Source of the DNA: an uncultured Ruminococcus sp.
GTDB lineage: Bacteria; Bacillota; Clostridia; Oscillospirales; Acutalibacteraceae
Direction of reading: 5' to 3'
Length of the DNA: 6,883 bases
NCBI GenBank assembly: GCA_902783065.1
Contig: CACZPV010000236.1
Coordinates: forward strand, 1-6,883
Notes under the pieces: model-generated
Database searches by the model: none
What the model was told of the DNA's origin: nothing
Seen by the model: the letters and a program-made list of their open reading frames with translations, nothing else
Shown here: piece by piece, positions 4,315-6,883 of the stretch
How positions within the stretch are numbered: position 1 is the stretch's first letter
Layout: the number at the start of each line of letters is the position of its first letter
Made by a program: the position numbers and the translations under genes

Positions 4315-5901
4315 TTAATTTTTACTAAAATCGGTTAGTACCAGATCTTTATTATGCTCCAGTGCCCATGTAATGTTCCATTCGCTGGTGAAAAGCAGTA
4401 AGTGCTTGCCTTTAAGATCCTGTATCCGTTTCGTATCGGTTGTAAGATTCAGTGTTTTGGGATCAATATCGTCATTGTCGATCCAGCGGATCAGTTCATA
4501 CGGCATTGATTCCAGAACAATATCCACGTTATATTCATTATTCAACCGATATTCGAGTACCTCAAACTGAAGCACACCAACAACTCCTACTATAACTTCC
4601 TCCATACCTCCGCCCAGTGTCTGAAATATCTGTATTGCACCCTCCTGAGCAATCTGTGTGATCCCCTTGACGAACTGTTTTCGTTTCATAGTATCTTTCA
4701 GACGAACTCTTGCAAAGTGTTCAGGTGCAAAAGTCGGGATTCCCTCAAACTGTACCTTTTTGGACGGTGAACATACTGTATCACCGATTGAAAAAATGCC
4801 CGGGTCAAACACACCAATAATGTCACCAGCATACGCTTCACTAATAACCTCTCTGTCCTGTGCCATCAGCTGCTGCGGCTGAGAAAGGCGCATTTTTTTA
4901 TTTCCCTGCACATGATATACTTCCATAGTCTTATCATATTTGCCGGAGCATATACGCATAAAAGCAATTCTGTCTCGATGAGCTTTGTTCATATTGGCCT
5001 GTATTTTAAAAACAAAGGCAGAAAAAGCGTCATCAAAAGGATCTACTTCTCCTTCCACAGTCTTTCTCGGAAGGGGCGGAGTTGTCATTCTCAGAAATTC
5101 TGCAAGAAATGGCTCTACACCGAAATTTGTCAGCGCAGATCCAAAAAACACAGGTGTCAGCTTTCCGCTGCGAACCTGTTCCAGATCAAATTCATCTCCT
5201 GCACCTTCAAGCAGTTCAATATCATCACGAAGCGTTTGTGCAAGTGTTTCCCCAAGTCTTTCATCCAGTTCCGGTGAATCTATCGTCAGCTCATCCATTT
5301 CTACTTCACGCTGACCGTTATTAGCTGTAAATGCAAGAATCTCCTGCTTTCCAAAATCATATACACCCTTAAAGTCCCGTCCGCAGCCGATCGGCCAGTT
5401 CATAGGACAGGTATGAATACCAAGTACATTTTCGATATCCTCAAGCAATTCATACGGACTTAATGCTTCTCTGTCCATCTTGTTGATAAAGGTAAAAATC
5501 GGAATATTTCTCATCACGCACACTTTAAACAGCTTTCTTGTCTGCGCTTCTACACCCTTTGAGGCATCAATGACCATAACGGCAGAATCCGCCGCCATAA
5601 GAGTACGGTATGTGTCTTCAGAGAAATCCTGATGTCCGGGTGTATCAATAATATTTATACAATATCCGTTGTAGTTAAACTGCATAACAGAAGAAGTTAC
5701 AGAAATACCTCTTTGCTTTTCAATTTCCATCCAGTCCGAAACAGCATGTTTATCTGTCTTTTTACCCTTTACCGAGCCGGCAAGCTGAATCGTTCCGGTA
5801 TAAAGCAGCAATTTTTCGGTCAATGTTGTTTTACCTGCATCGGGGTGAGAAATAATAGCAAACGTTCTTCGTTTTTCAATTAACTCTTTATTTGTAGACA
5901 A
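4315..5901 (-). CDS. prfC: Peptide chain release factor 3 (RF3)
   Basis: RF3 is the cytoplasmic translational GTPase that recycles RF1 and RF2 from the ribosome after peptide release. At 528 residues it matches the family length. The GTPase signatures are P-loop SHPDAGKT (18-25), the QRGISVTS switch region (about 63-70), DTPGH (86-90), NKMD (140-143) and the SAL G5 loop (255-257). RF3-specific stretches include RRTFAIISHPDAGKT, DWMEIEKQRGI, WPIGCG, FVFKIQANM and GVVGVLQFEV. The start is TTG 5901-5899, because GGAGGA is then spaced about 8 nt; the TTG at 5916 would add five residues that lie within the ribosome site. Upstream are a clear promoter (6073-6045) and a 140-nt leader; tandem terminators follow. 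It converges on the repressor operon and is an ordinary chromosomal gene. Confidence 0.97.
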   Translation of the reverse strand: MSTNKELIEKRRTFAIISHPDAGKTTLTEKLLLYTGTIQLAGSVKGKKTDKHAVSDWMEIEKQRGISVTSSVMQFNYNGYCINIIDTPGHQDFSEDTYRTLMAADSAVMVIDASKGVEAQTRKLFKVCVMRNIPIFTFINKMDREALSPYELLEDIENVLGIHTCPMNWPIGCGRDFKGVYDFGKQEILAFTANNGQREVEMDELTIDSPELDERLGETLAQTLRDDIELLEGAGDEFDLEQVRSGKLTPVFFGSALTNFGVEPFLAEFLRMTTPPLPRKTVEGEVDPFDDAFSAFVFKIQANMNKAHRDRIAFMRICSGKYDKTMEVYHVQGNKKMRLSQPQQLMAQDREVISEAYAGDIIGVFDPGIFSIGDTVCSPSKKVQFEGIPTFAPEHFARVRLKDTMKRKQFVKGITQIAQEGAIQIFQTLGGGMEEVIVGVVGVLQFEVLEYRLNNEYNVDIVLESMPYELIRWIDNDDIDPKTLNLTTDTKRIQDLKGKHLLLFTSEWNITWALEHNKDLVLTDFSKN

Positions 5902-5932
5902 ACCTTTTTCCTCCAATAATCATATTTATCAC

Positions 5933-5972
5933 AGCTGACCGTAAATTCAGAATACCCTTTGTTTTTACAGCT
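5933..5972 (-). promoter_or_regulatory. prfC leader stem-loop
   Basis: AGCTG (5933-5937) pairs with CAGCT (5968-5972) and TAAA (5942-5945) with TTTA (5964-5967), leaving an internal loop. It sits between the short leader ORF and the prfC ribosome site, overlapping the leader ORF's stop codon by one base. Function is inferred only from position. Confidence 0.35.
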
Positions 5973-6004
5973 TAAACTCTTTGCCATAGCGGAAACATAA
6001 TCAT
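5972..6004 (-). CDS. Possible 10-codon leader ORF upstream of prfC
   Basis: The minus strand reads ATG ATT ATG, then codons giving MIMFPLWQRV and a TAA stop, all within the predicted prfC leader. The only ribosome-site candidate is a weak GAAAG directly before the ATG. It is too short for coding statistics, so the call rests on position between a clear promoter and a release-factor gene. Confidence 0.2.
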   Translation of the reverse strand: MIMFPLWQRV

Positions 6005-6044
6005 CTTTCGGATGCGGTCAACTGCAACTTTTCTACAATGATAT

Positions 6045-6073
6045 ATTTTAACGCAAAACTATGCAATAATCAA
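6045..6073 (-). promoter_or_regulatory. prfC promoter
   Basis: On the minus strand, TTGATT (6073-6068), a 17-bp spacer and TAAAAT (6050-6045) form a good sigma-A promoter. Transcription would start near 6038, giving a leader of about 137 nt. The upstream edge lies 30 bp from the 50-bp repeat copy 2. Confidence 0.75.
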
Positions 6074-6103
6074 GAGTTTTTTACCCTCCGAGCCGCTGCT
6101 TTT

Positions 6104-6153
6104 CCCCAGACCCCCTTCCTAAAAAAACTGAACTTTAATTTTTAATAATTCAA
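6104..6153 (-). repeat. 50-bp dispersed repeat, copy 2 (inverted)
   Basis: The reverse complement of these bases is identical to 341-390 over all 50 positions. Beyond the G-rich end this copy continues into an AGCAGCGGCTCGG sequence and the prfC promoter, not into the long hairpin seen beside copy 1. Confidence 0.85.
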
Positions 6154-6179
6154 TTTTATCATTAACCGAAAAAGCAGAC

Positions 6180-6201
6180 GACTAACGAAAATATTTTAGT
6201 C
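6180..6201. repeat. AT-rich palindrome
   Basis: GACTAA (6180-6185) pairs approximately with TTAGTC (6196-6201), enclosing the perfect palindrome AAAATATTTT (6188-6197). No function is evident. Confidence 0.4.
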
Positions 6202-6230
6202 AATGCGACATTGGGAATTGAATTGACAGC

Positions 6231-6281
6231 GGCGGCACGCAAAAAAACTGGCTTCGTAAAAAAGTAAGCGAGCTCGCCGCC
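6231..6281. repeat. GGCGGC/GCCGCC palindromic unit
   Basis: GGCGGC (6231-6236) pairs with GCCGCC (6276-6281), and CTGGCTT with AAGCGAG (one mismatch) inside it, around the loop CGTAAAAAAGT. The inner GCGAGCTCGC (6268-6277) is itself a perfect palindrome. A related right-half copy occurs at 6785-6814. It resembles the REP-type intergenic repeats I associate with Ruminococcus genomes. Confidence 0.55.
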
Positions 6282-6305
6282 CTAAAAACATTTATGCTAT
6301 ATCAA

Positions 6306-6398
6306 CAATTTGTATATAATACAAATTGTATATTACAAATAGATGAATTTATAGCTATTATACAATACGTACATTAATAATACAATACTGTAACATTA
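6306..6398. repeat. Cluster of ATACAA/TTGTAT repeats
   Basis: CAATTTGTAT (6306-6315) is the exact reverse complement of 6319-6328 with a 3-bp spacer. It overlaps the palindromes ATACAA-A-TTGTAT (6319-6331) and TTGTA-TAT-TACAA (6326-6338). Further on, ATACAATACGTACATTA (6360-6376) and ATACAATACTGTAACATTA (6380-6398) are direct repeats 20 bp apart, and 6319-6335 is a weaker third copy. The cluster ends about 20 bp before a promoter -35, a position suited to an operator or activator site. Confidence 0.55.
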
Positions 6399-6420
6399 TA
6401 CCATATTTTCTTGTATAATC

Positions 6421-6449
6421 TTGATTTTTATTTCTATTTTATGTATAAT
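6421..6449 (+). promoter_or_regulatory. Promoter of the three-helix membrane protein gene
   Basis: TTGATT (6421-6426), a 17-bp T-rich spacer and a perfect TATAAT (6444-6449) predict a start near 6456 and a leader of about 50 nt. Another TATAAT-like box (TTGTATAAT, 6411-6419) lies just upstream. Confidence 0.75.
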
Positions 6450-6505
6450 ATTAGCGATTAGTCATGAGTGTTGCACTAACCAAAATATCGGGAGTGTGAG
6501 ATGTT

Positions 6506-6775
6506 ATGCTGCTTGCTATTATTGCTGCCGCTGCCTGCCTTGCGGCAACCACGATTATGTATAGCCCGAAAATGAGAGGCTTTAAGTATTACAGACCGGT
6601 TGCCCTTCTGTTTCTTTTTGAAGGTATATGGCTGCTCGCAGATTATGCTTTTGCTCAATTGATTCCTGGAAATGTGTTTATGCAGATTATTCATTATATA
6701 GGAATCCTGGCCATTTTTGTTTACTTTATTATCAGTATTCTGATTAATTCAAGAAAAAAAGGAAAGAAAAATTAA
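6506..6775 (+). CDS. Small three-helix membrane protein of unknown function
   Basis: The product is 89 residues and I do not recognise it. Hydrophobic stretches at about 1-19, 31-50 and 59-81 predict three membrane helices, and the lysine-rich tail NSRKKGKKN should face the cytoplasm. The second helix contains LFLFEGIWLLADYAF, with two acidic residues buried in an otherwise apolar segment. The start is ATG 6506; GGGAG at 6490-6494 is 11 nt away, somewhat long, but a TGA in frame at 6497-6499 rules out any earlier start. An ATG at 6501 is in another frame. It has its own strong promoter and a repeat cluster upstream, so it is probably expressed and regulated. No terminator is evident before the repeat at 6785. 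Confidence 0.7.
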   Translation: MLLAIIAAAACLAATTIMYSPKMRGFKYYRPVALLFLFEGIWLLADYAFAQLIPGNVFMQIIHYIGILAIFVYFIISILINSRKKGKKN

Positions 6776-6784
6776 TCAGCCGTT

Positions 6785-6814
6785 TGTAAAAAAGCGAGAG
6801 TTTGTGCCGCCTTA
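6785..6814. repeat. Right-half copy of the GGCGGC palindromic unit
   Basis: This segment, with GTAAAAAAGCGAG followed by GTGCCGCCTTAAAA, parallels the right half of the unit at 6231-6281 (GTAAAAAAGTAAGCGAG, then CGCCGCCCTAAAA). The left GGCGGC arm is missing. The two copies bracket the AT-rich cluster and the three-helix membrane protein gene. Confidence 0.4.
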
Positions 6815-6883
6815 AAAGTCAAAAAGTAGTCGTCTTTGATGCAAAAACTAAGAAAATGACGGATTACAGCGGAGAAAATTGTA
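6790..6883 (+). CDS. Possible 5' end of a further reading frame, cut by the window edge
   Basis: The frame is open from 6790 to the end of the window, and its last 19 residues, KVVVFDAKTKKMTDYSGEN and onward, look like real protein. A TTG at 6802 could start it, but there is no clear ribosome site, and the first codons overlap the palindromic repeat. It could equally be a gene fragment. I do not recognise the family. Confidence 0.2.

Larger units (their letters stand above)
5917..6505. other. Non-coding interval between prfC and the three-helix membrane protein gene
   Basis: This 589-base stretch holds no full gene. From left to right it contains the prfC leader and promoter, copy 2 of the 50-bp repeat (6104-6153), a small palindrome near 6180-6201, a GGCGGC palindromic unit (6231-6281), an AT-rich cluster of ATACAA/TTGTAT repeats (6306-6398) and a plus-strand promoter (6421-6449). 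Confidence 0.7.

Noticed and set aside
4912..5324. Three overlapping plus-strand ORFs
   Set aside because: All are antisense shadows of prfC, whose protein match is unambiguous.
5902..5916. Longer prfC N-terminus starting at TTG 5916
   Set aside because: The five extra codons are the GGAGGAAAAAGG ribosome binding region itself; TTG 5901 is properly spaced.
6306..6398. CRISPR array or plasmid iterons
   Set aside because: The repeats are short, degenerate and overlapping, with no uniform spacers, and no cas or replication gene is nearby.

Overview
The window looks like chromosome of a low-GC, Gram-positive anaerobe of the class Clostridia, most likely a Ruminococcus-like member of the Oscillospiraceae. 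This rests on AT-rich spacers, strong GGAGG ribosome binding sites, frequent TTG starts, sigma-A promoters with 17-bp spacers, and dispersed G-rich and GGCGGC palindromic repeats. The species cannot be fixed from the sequence alone.

Layout. Bases 1-212 are a dead KilA-N (phage-type) gene with an in-frame stop. It is cut off by a 129-bp MITE-like inverted-repeat element (211-339). A 50-bp repeat (341-390) and a long hairpin follow, then a strong promoter driving a four-helix membrane protein (571-1137). That gene converges on a two-helix DUF378 protein (1524-1297, minus) across a shared bidirectional terminator. Bases 1525-1876 are non-coding and include a two-hairpin leader for the DUF378 gene.

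The accessory core is 1877-4181. Two small minus-strand genes, a coiled-coil protein and a sigma-70 region-4-like protein, diverge from a plus-strand operon. That operon holds an XRE repressor, an ImmA/IrrE-type HELGH metallopeptidase and a LURP-one-like protein. The 322-bp divergent spacer carries three copies of a 16-bp operator-like sequence, and one fills the -35/-10 spacer of the repressor promoter. By analogy with ImmR/ImmA of ICEBs1, the repressor probably silences itself and the facing sigma-like pair until the protease removes it. No integrase, attachment site or conjugation gene is in view, so this is either the regulatory end of an element that continues elsewhere or a stranded remnant.

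The operon converges on prfC (5901-4315, minus), a full-length peptide chain release factor 3 gene. It has its own promoter, a leader of about 140 nt with a 10-codon ORF and a hairpin, and tandem terminators. Upstream of prfC is a second, inverted, identical copy of the 50-bp repeat. A 588-bp non-coding stretch (5917-6505) also holds a GGCGGC palindrome and an AT-rich cluster of ATACAA/TTGTAT repeats ahead of a promoter for a small three-helix membrane protein (6506-6775). The last 100 bases hold a half copy of the GGCGGC repeat and possibly the start of another reading frame.
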